Notes: generated from the letters alone by a model not told the origin. 64,000 nt of DNA from an uncultured Clostridia bacterium (GCA_947623505.1 CANQGT010000008.1:17169-81168), one strand, 5' to 3'; shown: positions 52,852-62,889, counted from the stretch's first letter. Translations and numbers: made by a program.

Positions 52852-55386
52852 TTATTTATTCTTCTTTTGCTCTTTTTTGAGAGCCTTTTCTCGTTTTCTT
52901 TCCTCAAGCTCCGCCTTTTCCTGGGCAAGCTTTTCCTGTTCCTCAAGCTCGCTTAAGCGCTCGGCCTCTTCGGCTCTGAGCTTTGCGTCGTCGTACTTAG
53001 CGGCTATTTCGTCAAATCTTGAGAAATTTTCTTGCTGCTGAAGAAGTTTTCTCGCGGAGATATAAACCTCGGCGGCACGATTAAACAACGCGTATTCGTC
53101 CATTTCTTTCTTAGAAGATTTTCTGGCCTCGGCGCGTTTTTGCTCCTGCTCCTTGATTTCGGCCTTTATCCTCTGCGCTTCCTGAGCGTCCTTGCTGCTT
53201 TTGGCGGCGGTAAGCTCTTTTGAAAGCTCGGAAATTTTCGCATCGCATTCGTCCTCGATATCAAAAAATACCTTGATTTTCTCCATATCGGGTTCAACAA
53301 ATTCCTTTGCCGAGCCGAAATATTTTTCAAAGCTTCTGTGGGACGACAGCTTTTTCTTGGCAAGCTCTATCTCAAACCTGCGCATTTCCTTTTCGTCATC
53401 ATTGCCTTTAGGCAGTTTCTTCGCATCGGCGAGCTCCGCTTTTACGGCGGAAACGTCCATATTTTTTATGCCGGTAAGACCTTTGTCATATACCTTTTTG
53501 TAAAGCTCGACCTGACGCATAACCTTATCGGAGCTGAATTTGTCAAATTCCTCGCAAACAAATTTTGAGATTTCTATTTCCTCATTATACTCAAGAGCCC
53601 CCTTATAGGCTTTCTTCGCGGTCTTTCGCGCTTCTTTGTCTTTTATATCGGCATAATCGGATTTTGAAACCTCTTTCGGCTGTTTGGAAGCCATCTCACG
53701 CGCGTTGTTTACAAGGTCGATAGCCTCAACAAGCTCCCTGTCGCTCAAAGCGTCGTTTGCGTAATCCTCAAACATAGCGCGGACTTTAAGCACGCGGACG
53801 ACGGATTTCTGCTTTTTCTCCGTGAAATCATAGAAGAAAAACGGAATAACGTTGAGCGTCGCGCCGGCGGCGGCTACAATTATAAGAACACGCAAAAGCG
53901 GAAGCAAAACATTGTCAATATCATAAAGGGCGTTTGAGGGATTGAAAATATCCTGACCGTTTGCCGCCTGCTCCTGAAGAAGCTGGCCGACCGTTTTGCC
54001 GACGGGCAGTAATCTTGACATAAGCGTTTGATCGCCGACAACGCGCGTAGCCGTTTCGACGTTCATACCGAGCCTTTCCTGAAGAGCAGGGATAACGCCC
54101 GCGCTGATCAGGGTAATTATTGAGCCTATCGTGCCGACGGCGGCGAACATTCCGTCAATTCTCTCGCCTGTTTTATACTGCTGATAATCGCGTATATCCG
54201 CCTGAATGGACGGATTTAAGATATGCGCGAACGCGCTGACGACGGCGTTGAAATACAGGCAGATTAGCATAAGCCAAATTGTGTAATTTGTGATAGAGCC
54301 CGTAAACAGTATCATTGCGATGATAAATACGATATTCAAGAGATTGGTAACTATCTGCACGTTTTTCTTGCCCCATTTGCGAATGCACAAAGGCGCGAGC
54401 AGCATTCCCCACAAAGATGCGTTTCCGTAAACGGTTACGATTATACCGTAAACGTTGCCGTCGCAGGCTCCACCGTAGTTATAAAGCCAGTAAAGAATGT
54501 TGCCGTAAGCGGTTTCAAGAAATCCTATCCACCCCGCAAACGAGATAATCCAAAAGTATTTGTTCTTCGCAACGGCTTTCAGCGCGTCGATGAATTTGAT
54601 TTGGATAACGTGCGTTTTCGCCTGAATTATCTTTTCCTGAGTATTCGCGTAAACGATGACGAGCAAAGCCGTGCCCAAAACGCCGAGAATCGGGAAAACG
54701 AGACGGTAAACCCTTATATCTGTTTGGTTTGTATTCAAAGCCTGAGCAACTATCGGCATTATGAGGTTTACGACCGTGGGACCGAAAGAATAGATAACGC
54801 TCTTTATAGCCGAAACGTCCGCCCTCTCCTGAGAATTGGGAGAAAGAACGTGGATAAGGTTTTCGTAGGAATCGTAATAAAAATAGTAGAAAAACTGAAG
54901 CAGCACGTTAAACAAAAGAATAACGGCGCATTTAGCAACGTAATCGGCGCTCTTGCCCAAAATATCGGAAGTGCCGACGATAACGCTCAGTTTATCGTAC
55001 GGGAACCAGACCATTCCGACAAAAAGGAGAGCGGTGGGAATACCCATTGTCAGTATGTAGGGGCGGTACTTACCCGCCTTATTACGGGTGTTATCTATAA
55101 TGTTAGCCCTTATTCCGGTAAGCGGAATACTTGAAAGCACACCGATAACATAAAGAATATACATATCCGTGGGCGAAATGCCTATCGTACCTGTAATAAA
55201 AACATTGGTGGCGGCAAGCAAACAAGTGTAGCCCATCTGCACGATAAGATAGAAACCGATTCCGCCGAAAGCGTAGGAGGCTATTTCCTTATAGGACATA
55301 AAACGCCCCTTCGCGGGTTTCTTCCAGTAATACCTTACGTTGTTTAAAATGTTGTTGACTTTCTGACCTAATGAATTTTCAGACAT
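52852..55386 (-). CDS. GPH/MFS-type cation symporter with long cytosolic coiled-coil tail
   Basis: The N-terminal ~520 residues form about twelve helices of the glycoside-pentoside-hexuronide:cation symporter type (ASYAFGGIGFYLIVQ, DNTRNKAGKYRPYILTMGIP). Such proteins import sugars or glycosides with Na+ or H+. The remaining ~320 residues of the 844 are very rich in Lys, Glu and Ala, predicted as long coiled coils, ending EERKREKALKKEQKKNK. A tail of this size is far outside the usual 450-500-residue family length. It is the last gene of the operon starting with the MIF-like gene, 21 bases after the radical SAM gene. Confidence 0.88.
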   Translation of the reverse strand: MSENSLGQKVNNILNNVRYYWKKPAKGRFMSYKEIASYAFGGIGFYLIVQMGYTCLLAATNVFITGTIGISPTDMYILYVIGVLSSIPLTGIRANIIDNTRNKAGKYRPYILTMGIPTALLFVGMVWFPYDKLSVIVGTSDILGKSADYVAKCAVILLFNVLLQFFYYFYYDSYENLIHVLSPNSQERADVSAIKSVIYSFGPTVVNLIMPIVAQALNTNQTDIRVYRLVFPILGVLGTALLVIVYANTQEKIIQAKTHVIQIKFIDALKAVAKNKYFWIISFAGWIGFLETAYGNILYWLYNYGGACDGNVYGIIVTVYGNASLWGMLLAPLCIRKWGKKNVQIVTNLLNIVFIIAMILFTGSITNYTIWLMLICLYFNAVVSAFAHILNPSIQADIRDYQQYKTGERIDGMFAAVGTIGSIITLISAGVIPALQERLGMNVETATRVVGDQTLMSRLLPVGKTVGQLLQEQAANGQDIFNPSNALYDIDNVLLPLLRVLIIVAAAGATLNVIPFFFYDFTEKKQKSVVRVLKVRAMFEDYANDALSDRELVEAIDLVNNAREMASKQPKEVSKSDYADIKDKEARKTAKKAYKGALEYNEEIEISKFVCEEFDKFSSDKVMRQVELYKKVYDKGLTGIKNMDVSAVKAELADAKKLPKGNDDEKEMRRFEIELAKKKLSSHRSFEKYFGSAKEFVEPDMEKIKVFFDIEDECDAKISELSKELTAAKSSKDAQEAQRIKAEIKEQEQKRAEARKSSKKEMDEYALFNRAAEVYISARKLLQQQENFSRFDEIAAKYDDAKLRAEEAERLSELEEQEKLAQEKAELEERKREKALKKEQKKNK

Positions 55387-55407
55387 TTTTTACTCCCTTT
55401 CAAGCAA

Positions 55408-56505
55408 TTAAACAGCGCTGTTTCCGCCGAGTCTAAGCATTTCAGCCATTTTGTTTTTTGACAAGCCGAAAAATTTTTTATAGGCTCCGCAAAAATCGTT
55501 TTCCGCCTTGCTGCGCTTGCAGCCAAGACCACGGCAAAGCGCGAAATAATCGCATTTTTTACATTTTTCTTCTATATCAAAGCTTTCCTCAAGAAAGCGT
55601 TTGGCCTTTTTAGTTTCCAAAAGCCGCGAAAACGAGCTTTCGTTAATATTGCCGAGTTCCCATTCGTCCGTGCAGTAAAAATCGCACGGGTAAACCGTTC
55701 CGTCGCCCTCAACGACAAACTGAACGGAACAATGACCGTTCATTCCGCATTGTTCCGCGTTGCGGCCGCTGAGCAAAAGCAGATAATTGTCAAAAGAGCG
55801 GATATAAAAGGGATTCCCCCTCATATTGTCGTTATAGTAAAGCGTAAACGCCTTATCGAGAAAACAAAAATAATCGTCGCCGTCCATATAAATATCCTCG
55901 CCGAATTGTCCGTCAAAAGGCTTGAGGCAGTTTATGTACTGAACGTTTGAAACGCCGAGACGTTTCATAAATCTGTAATTATCCCTGACGGAATTTGCGA
56001 GCCGTTTTGTTACTACCGAGAGTATATTAAACTCCACGCCGTATTTTTGCAAAAGCTCTATTCCCGTGAGAACATCGGGAAATGAGGGCTTACCATCGGG
56101 ATAAAGGCGATAGGCGTTTTGTTCCTCGTTTCCGTCCAACGAAACGCCTATCAAAAATCCGTTTTCTTTAAAAAATTCGCACCATTCGTCGTCAATCAGA
56201 GTGCCATTGGTTTGCAGGCAGTAAGTAATCGGCGATGAAAAAATGTTTAGTTTCTTCACCGTGTCAACATATTTTTTGAAAAAATCAATGCCCGAAAGCA
56301 TGGGCTCGCCGCCTTGAAATGTGAATATAATTCTTGTGCCCTTAGTAAATTCCACGGCGGAGCTTATTATATTTCCCGCCGTTTCATCGCTCATAAATCC
56401 CTTTGAATAATCGTTTCTTGATGAGGAAAGAGAAGAATAAAAGCAATATTCACACCTGAGATTGCACGCCGACGAAGACGGTTTTATCATAACTGAAATC
56501 GGCAT
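55408..56505 (-). CDS. Radical SAM SPASM protein, anaerobic sulfatase-maturase (anSME) family
   Basis: The 365-residue protein has the radical SAM motif CxxxCxxC at Cys14, Cys18 and Cys21 (CNLRCEYCFY), a GGEP motif (TFQGGEPMLSG), and a SPASM domain with CGMNGHCSVQFVVEGDGTVYPC-type and CKKCDYFALCRGLGCKR segments for two auxiliary 4Fe-4S clusters. anSMEs convert Cys or Ser of sulfatases to formylglycine. No sulfatase gene is in the window, so related peptide-modifying activity is possible. It is eight bases after the MIF-like gene. Confidence 0.85.
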   Translation of the reverse strand: MPISVMIKPSSSACNLRCEYCFYSSLSSSRNDYSKGFMSDETAGNIISSAVEFTKGTRIIFTFQGGEPMLSGIDFFKKYVDTVKKLNIFSSPITYCLQTNGTLIDDEWCEFFKENGFLIGVSLDGNEEQNAYRLYPDGKPSFPDVLTGIELLQKYGVEFNILSVVTKRLANSVRDNYRFMKRLGVSNVQYINCLKPFDGQFGEDIYMDGDDYFCFLDKAFTLYYNDNMRGNPFYIRSFDNYLLLLSGRNAEQCGMNGHCSVQFVVEGDGTVYPCDFYCTDEWELGNINESSFSRLLETKKAKRFLEESFDIEEKCKKCDYFALCRGLGCKRSKAENDFCGAYKKFFGLSKNKMAEMLRLGGNSAV

Positions 56506-56513
56506 TTATTCAC

Positions 56514-56852
56514 CTAAAAATTCATATTGTTCCAGCCCCACTGAGAAGTGCCGGTGTATTTTACATAAATTCTGTCGGCAGGTAAGCCGAGCTCGCCGCC
56601 CAAAATTTTGCAAACCTCGGCGGTCATTTTCTCGCATTGCGAATCGGTTGATTTTCCAAAGACTGAAATATCAACGAACGCCGCGGGAGCGTCGCTGCCC
56701 TTAAAATACATATCGCATTTATCTTCAAATCCTATCATCAGCCAGCTCTCGCTTTTTCCCAAAAGCTCTATGGCTTTGCCGAGCTTTGATTTTATTGAGA
56801 TTTTACTGTCGTTGCTTATCGCAACATTTGTGTTCATATTGATATATGGCAT
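56514..56852 (-). CDS. MIF-like tautomerase superfamily protein
   Basis: The 112-residue protein aligns along its length with eukaryotic macrophage migration inhibitory factor. It has Pro directly after Met (catalytic Pro1), NTNV at 6-9, Lys32 at the same place as in MIF, and RIYVKY plus GWNN near the end. The CxxC of human MIF is absent and Asn97 is replaced by Lys. MIF proteins are trimeric tautomerases (phenylpyruvate or dopachrome in vitro). It is the first gene of an operon with a radical SAM enzyme and a transporter; the promoter is at 56906-56935. Confidence 0.85.
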   Translation of the reverse strand: MPYINMNTNVAISNDSKISIKSKLGKAIELLGKSESWLMIGFEDKCDMYFKGSDAPAAFVDISVFGKSTDSQCEKMTAEVCKILGGELGLPADRIYVKYTGTSQWGWNNMNF

Positions 56853-56905
56853 AAAGCATTTTCCTTTCAGTTAAAAATATATAAAAAAATTTTCAATATA
56901 TTTAT

Positions 56906-56935
56906 ATTTTAGTATAAAACACACAAAAAAGTCAA
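56906..56935 (-). promoter_or_regulatory. Promoter of the MIF-like operon
   Basis: On the minus strand TTGACT (56930-56935), 18-base spacer, TAAAAT (56906-56911). Confidence 0.6.
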
Positions 56936-56956
56936 TATAAATATGCACAATTAATT

Positions 56957-56988
56957 AAAAAGGCAGGCCAATTATAAGGTCTGCCTGT
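56957..56988 (-). terminator. Terminator of the porCDAB operon
   Basis: On the minus strand GGCAGACC and GGCCTGCC form an 8-bp stem with one mismatch, then TTTTT. Confidence 0.8.
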
Positions 56989-56996
56989 TATACGGT

Positions 56997-57938
56997 TTAC
57001 GCTCCCATAAAACGGTCGCAACGCTTGGTGAGTTCGTCCCACCTGCGGTCTACTTCCTTTTGGAAAGCCTCTATCATCCATTCGTTTTCGGGCTTGAACA
57101 TATGCTTGAAGCGCCCTTGCTTGCAAAGCCATTCCTCGATCGGAACATAGCGCTTCGGCTCATAGTTAAGCACCCAAACGCCGTCTATAACCTCAAACAG
57201 CGGCCAGTAGCGCGTTTCAACCGCAAGCTTGCAAATTTCCATAATATCCCAAGTATTGTATCTCCAGCCTCTCGGGCAAGGAGCCATAATATTCAGAAAA
57301 GCGGGGCCCTTTTTGTAAATCGCCTTTTCGGCTTTGATATGTAAATCGCGGAAATTCTGAACAAAGGTAGTCTGCGCAACATAGGGCACCTTGTGCTCCG
57401 CGATAATGGCGGAGAGATCCTTTCTGTACTGCGGCTTGCCGCCGGAAACAGAGCCTACGGGAGTTGTTGTTGTATCGGCAAACATAGGCGTTGCGGAAGA
57501 ACGCTGGATACCCGTGTTCATATACGCGCCGTTATCATAGCACACATAAACCATATCGTGACCGCGCTCCATAGCTCCCGAAAGAGACTGAAAACCTATA
57601 TCATAGGTTCCGCCGTCTCCGCCGAAAGTTATAAATTTATACGTTTTATCGAGCTTTCCCTTGCGCCTGAGCACATTGTACGCGCCCTCAACGCCGCTCA
57701 TCGTCGCGCCGGCGTTCTCAAAGGTGTTGTGAATATAACTGTCTTTATAAGCGGTGTAGGGATACATAAAGGTGGAAACCTCAAGGCAGCCCGTGGCGTT
57801 GCCGACAACGGCCTTATCGCCCGGTTTAAGGGCTTTGAGAACGTTTCTTACGGCAATCGTGCCGCCGCAGCCCGCGCACATTCTGTGCCCGCCCGCAAGG
57901 CGCTCCTCCCTGCCGACAAATTCTTTGAAATTATACAT
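56997..57938 (-). CDS. porB: Pyruvate (2-oxoacid):ferredoxin oxidoreductase, beta subunit
   Basis: The 313-residue subunit has CAGCGGTIAVRN near residue 20 (first Cys ligands of a 4Fe-4S cluster) and the thiamine-diphosphate motif GGDGGTYDIGF with YDNGAYMNTG. It performs decarboxylation of pyruvate with ferredoxin reduction. The start at 57938 (MYNFKEFVGREER) is fixed by AAGGAGGTG upstream. It closes the gamma-delta-alpha-beta operon, the Thermotoga/archaeal order. 2-Ketoisovalerate-specific VOR is the alternative identity. Confidence 0.93.
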   Translation of the reverse strand: MYNFKEFVGREERLAGGHRMCAGCGGTIAVRNVLKALKPGDKAVVGNATGCLEVSTFMYPYTAYKDSYIHNTFENAGATMSGVEGAYNVLRRKGKLDKTYKFITFGGDGGTYDIGFQSLSGAMERGHDMVYVCYDNGAYMNTGIQRSSATPMFADTTTTPVGSVSGGKPQYRKDLSAIIAEHKVPYVAQTTFVQNFRDLHIKAEKAIYKKGPAFLNIMAPCPRGWRYNTWDIMEICKLAVETRYWPLFEVIDGVWVLNYEPKRYVPIEEWLCKQGRFKHMFKPENEWMIEAFQKEVDRRWDELTKRCDRFMGA

Positions 57939-57952
57939 TGAAAAGCACCTCC

Positions 57953-59134
57953 TTACTCTCTTACGCCCAAATAGCGGTAAGCGTCTCCGACTTCCCCGCA
58001 TTGCGCGATTTTTTCAAGCTCTTCATATACGCTCTCGATATCCTTAACGCGCACGTCGCGCCCGCCGAGGCCGTAAACGTAATTTACGGCAAGGCAATCG
58101 GATTTCGCTCTGTAAAGCGCCGTGGTAACCTCCGCGCCTATCGGGCCGCAGCAGTCGTTGTAGCTCTCCGTTCTGTCCATAAGCGCAACGGCTTTAACGC
58201 CCTTGAGCGCCTGCGCTATTTCGCTCGCGGGGAAAGGACGGAAAAGGCGTATTTTTATAAGACCTACATTTTTCCCCTGCTCCCTGAGCTCGTCAACAGC
58301 ATCTTTGGCTGTTCCCGCCGCCGAGCCGATAATAACTATCGCAAGCTCCGCGCCGTCCATTTTGTATTCTTCAAACAGCCCGTATTTTCTGCCGCTCAGC
58401 TTTTCATATTCCTTTGCGACCTCAATGGTAATCTGTTTTGCGTTTTTGAGCGCCTCGGCCTGCGCCCTCTTGGCCTCAAAATAGTAATTCGTAACGCTGT
58501 ACGGGCCGACCGCCATCGGGCATTCGGGATTCAGCAGATAATTTTCAGGTTTGTATTCGCCGACAAAATCCTTGACCTCTTTATCCTCAAGCAGTTCGAT
58601 ATTCTCAACGGCGTGGGAAGTGATAAAGCCGTCCTGGCAAACCATTACGGGAAGTTTGACGTCCTTATGCTCGCCTATCCTGTAGGCCATAACAAGGTTA
58701 TCGTAGGCCTCCTGATTGTTTTCGGCATAAATCTGTATCCAGCCCGCGTCCCTCGCTCCCATGGAATCGCTGTGGTCGCAGTTTATATTGATCGGGCCCG
58801 AAAGCGCTCTGTTGACAAGCGTAAGCACGCAGGGCAGTCTGTTTGAAGCGGCGAGATACAGCTCCTCCCACATAAGCGCCATACCCGCCGATGAGGTTGC
58901 GGTAACGGAACGAGCGCCCGCGGCTTCCGCGCCTATAACGGCGGACATTGCCGAATGTTCGGATTCAACGGGAATGAACTCCGAATCCACCTGGCCGTTT
59001 GCCACGAATTTGGAAAAATATTGGGGTATTTCGGTTGACGGCGTTATCGGAAAAGCCGCCATAACGTCGGGATTTATCTGGCGCAGCGCCTCGGCAACGG
59101 CTTCGTTGCCGCTCAGTCTGTCTTTTCTTGCCAT
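57953..59134 (-). CDS. porA: Pyruvate (2-oxoacid):ferredoxin oxidoreductase, alpha subunit
   Basis: A 393-residue subunit starting with LSGNEAVAEALRQINPDVMAAFPITPSTEI, the pyrimidine-binding TPP domain of PORs, followed by domain II (IGSAAGTAKDAVDELREQGK) and the LFRPFP motif. With PorB it forms the active site. It lies 14 bases upstream of porB, one base after porD. Confidence 0.94.
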   Translation of the reverse strand: MARKDRLSGNEAVAEALRQINPDVMAAFPITPSTEIPQYFSKFVANGQVDSEFIPVESEHSAMSAVIGAEAAGARSVTATSSAGMALMWEELYLAASNRLPCVLTLVNRALSGPININCDHSDSMGARDAGWIQIYAENNQEAYDNLVMAYRIGEHKDVKLPVMVCQDGFITSHAVENIELLEDKEVKDFVGEYKPENYLLNPECPMAVGPYSVTNYYFEAKRAQAEALKNAKQITIEVAKEYEKLSGRKYGLFEEYKMDGAELAIVIIGSAAGTAKDAVDELREQGKNVGLIKIRLFRPFPASEIAQALKGVKAVALMDRTESYNDCCGPIGAEVTTALYRAKSDCLAVNYVYGLGGRDVRVKDIESVYEELEKIAQCGEVGDAYRYLGVRE

Positions 59135-59135
59135 A

Positions 59136-59438
59136 TCATTTTACCCCCTTCATCGTAATTGCGCCGGTGTGGCACGCCTTAACGCATATGCCGCAACCTT
59201 TGCAGTGATTGTAATCAAACGGTCCGCGCTTTCCGTCTATAACGGGAATAACGCTGTCGGGGCATACGGGAACGCACATAAGGCAATGTACGCAAAGCTT
59301 TTCGTCAAGCAGCGGTTTTACCGACGACCATTCGCCCGTGTTAAATTCTTCGGAGGTTTTGGAGCCGTATATCTGCATACCCTCCGTAAGATCCTGCCAT
59401 TTGCAGTCAAGACCGAGCTTTTTCAAATCGGAACTCAT
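59136..59438 (-). CDS. porD: Pyruvate (2-oxoacid):ferredoxin oxidoreductase, delta subunit (ferredoxin-like)
   Basis: A 100-residue 2[4Fe-4S] protein with CVHCLMCVPVCP and CKGCGICVKACH, the two cluster motifs. It passes electrons from the TPP site to ferredoxin. Position between porC and porA matches the four-subunit complexes. Confidence 0.95.
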   Translation of the reverse strand: MSSDLKKLGLDCKWQDLTEGMQIYGSKTSEEFNTGEWSSVKPLLDEKLCVHCLMCVPVCPDSVIPVIDGKRGPFDYNHCKGCGICVKACHTGAITMKGVK

Positions 59439-59453
59439 ATATGTATTTCCTCC

Positions 59454-60026
59454 TTACTTAACTTCGTTGTAAGCCATTTCGAGGGCTTTCATATTACCCT
59501 CTATGACTTCGGGCTTAGACGCGAATTTATGCTTAAAAGAAGCGGACATTTCGGTAATAAAATCATTCCATTCCATTACTCCGGAAACCTTAACGATGCC
59601 CGCGAGCATCGGCGTATTGGGAAAATATTTGCCGAGGCACGCAACGGAAACCTTGCGCGCGTCTATTGTGTAAACCGCACCCTTATAACCGTTCAGCTTC
59701 TGAGCTATCTTTTCCTTTGGCTTTGAGGTGTTTACAAGTATCGCTCCGTCAGGATTGAGACCCTCGGTAACGTCTATCGCGCCGAGCAGGCTCTCGTCAA
59801 CAACAACAACGAAATCGGGCTCGTATATGTTTGAATGAACACGTATCTGCTGAGGGCTTATTCTGTTATAAGCGGTTATGGGCGCGCCCATACGCTCCGG
59901 GCCGTATTCGGGAAATCCCTGAACATATCTGCCCGTTTTGAACGCTACGTCGGCAAGAAGCAGCGCCGCTGTTTTAGCGCCCTGCCCGCCCCTTCCGTGC
60001 CAGCGGATCTCAACACAATTCTTCAT
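59454..60026 (-). CDS. porC: Pyruvate (2-oxoacid):ferredoxin oxidoreductase, gamma subunit
   Basis: A 190-residue subunit beginning MKNCVEIRWHGRGGQGAKTA, the gamma-subunit signature that binds coenzyme A and the alpha/beta core. The start at 60026 has AAGGAGTTTTGTCT upstream; the frame is open further 5' but enters the T-box terminator. It is the first gene of porCDAB, controlled by the T-box leader at 60064-60322. Confidence 0.94.
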   Translation of the reverse strand: MKNCVEIRWHGRGGQGAKTAALLLADVAFKTGRYVQGFPEYGPERMGAPITAYNRISPQQIRVHSNIYEPDFVVVVDESLLGAIDVTEGLNPDGAILVNTSKPKEKIAQKLNGYKGAVYTIDARKVSVACLGKYFPNTPMLAGIVKVSGVMEWNDFITEMSASFKHKFASKPEVIEGNMKALEMAYNEVK

Positions 60027-60053
60027 AGACAAAACTCCTTCATTTCTTGCAGT

Positions 60054-60091
60054 ATAAAAAACACGCCTCTCTGCCCTAAGGCAAAGAGGCG
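60054..60091 (-). terminator. T-box-controlled terminator
   Basis: CGCCTCTTTGCC / GGCAGAGAGGCG stem with a short TTAG loop (one mismatch), followed by GTGTTTTTT on the minus strand. It precedes the porC ribosome site by about 15 bases. Confidence 0.9.
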
Positions 60092-60322
60092 ATAATAAAT
60101 ACCGTGGTACCACTCTTATTCGTCTGAAAGACGCACTTGATGCGAACCGACATTCGCTGCCCTGCTAACGGAGGCTACCGTCCGCGCTTACTGATTTTTT
60201 CGGCGCGGCCACTCGGGGAGGATATTACGGTTCCTTCTTTACCGCCTTCCAGCAAACGGCAGCTCTCTGTGAAAAAATGTAAACCGATTTTTGTTCCCGT
60301 CACCGTGTTTTCGATTTAAGCA
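60054..60322 (-). promoter_or_regulatory. T-box riboswitch leader of the porCDAB operon
   Basis: The minus-strand leader has the full T-box layout. Stem I starts near 60310 and has AGAGAG, a distal loop GCTGGAA (the GNUGNAA motif), and a specifier region GGAACCGTAATATCC at 60234-60220. Then comes the T-box AGAGTGGTACCACGG (60116-60102), whose TGGTACC pairs with the uncharged tRNA end. The 3' part is the terminator CGCCTCT...AGAGGCG with TTTTTT at 60054-60091. The codon is unclear: CGT (Arg) by the GAAC-NNN-A rule, or AAT (Asn) if the codon directly precedes ATCC. A T-box before a 2-oxoacid:ferredoxin oxidoreductase is unusual. Confidence 0.93.
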
Positions 60323-60328
60323 ACATTG

Positions 60329-60357
60329 ATTATAATACAGGAAATTTCGTTTGTCAA
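60329..60357 (-). promoter_or_regulatory. Consensus promoter of the T-box / porCDAB transcript
   Basis: On the minus strand TTGACA (60352-60357), 17-base spacer, TATAAT (60329-60334): a perfect sigma-A consensus. Confidence 0.9.
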
Positions 60358-60447
60358 CATAATTTGAGCATAATTTTTAACATTTAAAATTTTGGAAAAA
60401 AATAAGGAAATCGCGGCGAAAAGCTCTGCGATAGCGGGAATTTACCC

Positions 60448-60747
60448 CTATTCTTTAAAAATATACTTTTCAATGTCAACGGTAAAATCGTCCATTACCT
60501 CAATTCCGTCAGCCTCAAGCCTTCTTTTCTGCTCCTCAATACCGCCGAAACCGAAATTTTTTGCGAGCCCGCCTCTTGCGTTTACCACCTTGTAGCAGGG
60601 ATAGAAATCGGGATAGGGATTTGCGTGAAGAATATTGCCGACCACACGGGCAAGCCTCGGATTGCCGAGGTGATTTGCAATTTGGCCATATGTAACGACC
60701 TTTCCTTTCGGTATTGTGAGCAGATAATCATATACTTTCTGTTTCAT
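60448..60747 (-). CDS. MGMT-family DNA-binding protein (O6-methylguanine transferase-like)
   Basis: The 99-residue protein is only the C-terminal Ada/MGMT helix-turn-helix domain: KVYDYLLTIPKGKVVTYGQIA, RVVGNILHANP and a PCYKVVN site near residue 50. The active-site Cys is kept, where true MGMTs read PCHRV and alkyltransferase-like proteins have Trp. Stand-alone proteins of this size are alkyltransferase-like factors that flag alkylated DNA for repair, or short transferases. Which applies is not clear. Confidence 0.88.
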   Translation of the reverse strand: MKQKVYDYLLTIPKGKVVTYGQIANHLGNPRLARVVGNILHANPYPDFYPCYKVVNARGGLAKNFGFGGIEEQKRRLEADGIEVMDDFTVDIEKYIFKE

Positions 60748-60844
60748 ATTATATTCGCCTCAAGTTTATTTTAAATCGAAAAACGTTTCTTTTCAATACA
60801 GACGTTGAAAATAGAAACATAAAAATGAAATTCATAACGGCAAA

Positions 60845-60875
60845 CAAAAAAGCAGAGCCGAAGCCCTGCTTTTAA
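60845..60875 (-). terminator. Terminator of groESL
   Basis: On the minus strand AGCAGGGC and GCTCTGCT pair around a stable TTCG tetraloop, followed by TTTTTG. Confidence 0.85.
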
Positions 60876-60895
60876 GCCTTGGAAAATAGATTTTA

Positions 60896-62548
<1,653 letters not shown>

Positions 62549-62821
62549 TTATTCGATTACCGCAAGAACGTCTTTTACAGACGCAATCGTGTACTCGGCG
62601 CCGTCAAGCTTAACGTCGGTGCCGCTGTATTTTGTGATGATTACCTTGTCGCCGACCTTAACGGTCATAGGATCCTCATCGGTTCCCGGACCAACGGCGG
62701 CAACCTTCATAAATTCGGGCTTTTCCTGCGCGGACGCGGCAATAAAAAGTCCCGAAGCCGTTGTTTCTTCTGCTTCAACCTTGGCAAGCAAAACTTTGTC
62801 TGCAAGCGGTTTGATAGTCAT
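62549..62821 (-). CDS. groES: Co-chaperonin GroES (10 kDa)
   Basis: The 90-residue protein starts IKPLADKVLLAKVEAEE, has a mobile loop with TTASGLFIAASAQEKP and a roof region GTDEDPMTVKVGDKVII. It caps the GroEL ring. It is the first gene of groES-groEL. Length is slightly below the usual 94. Confidence 0.98.
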   Translation of the reverse strand: MTIKPLADKVLLAKVEAEETTASGLFIAASAQEKPEFMKVAAVGPGTDEDPMTVKVGDKVIITKYSGTDVKLDGAEYTIASVKDVLAVIE

Positions 62822-62857
62822 TAAAATTCACCTCTGTAAAATAAAATCAAATTGAAA

Positions 62858-62884
62858 TTAGCACTCTTTAACTCCAAGTGCTAA
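62858..62884 (-). promoter_or_regulatory. CIRCE operator (HrcA binding site) of groESL
   Basis: TTAGCACTC, nine bases, AAGTGCTAA: the 9-9-9 CIRCE inverted repeat with one change (A for G at the start of the second arm). It lies between the promoter and the groES start. Confidence 0.95.
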
Positions 62885-62889
62885 ATAAT

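Noticed and set aside
57939..58001. Longer PorB starting at 58001
   Set aside because: It would overlap porA by about 50 bases and the extra residues are unrelated Arg-rich sequence; AAGGAGGTG marks 57938.
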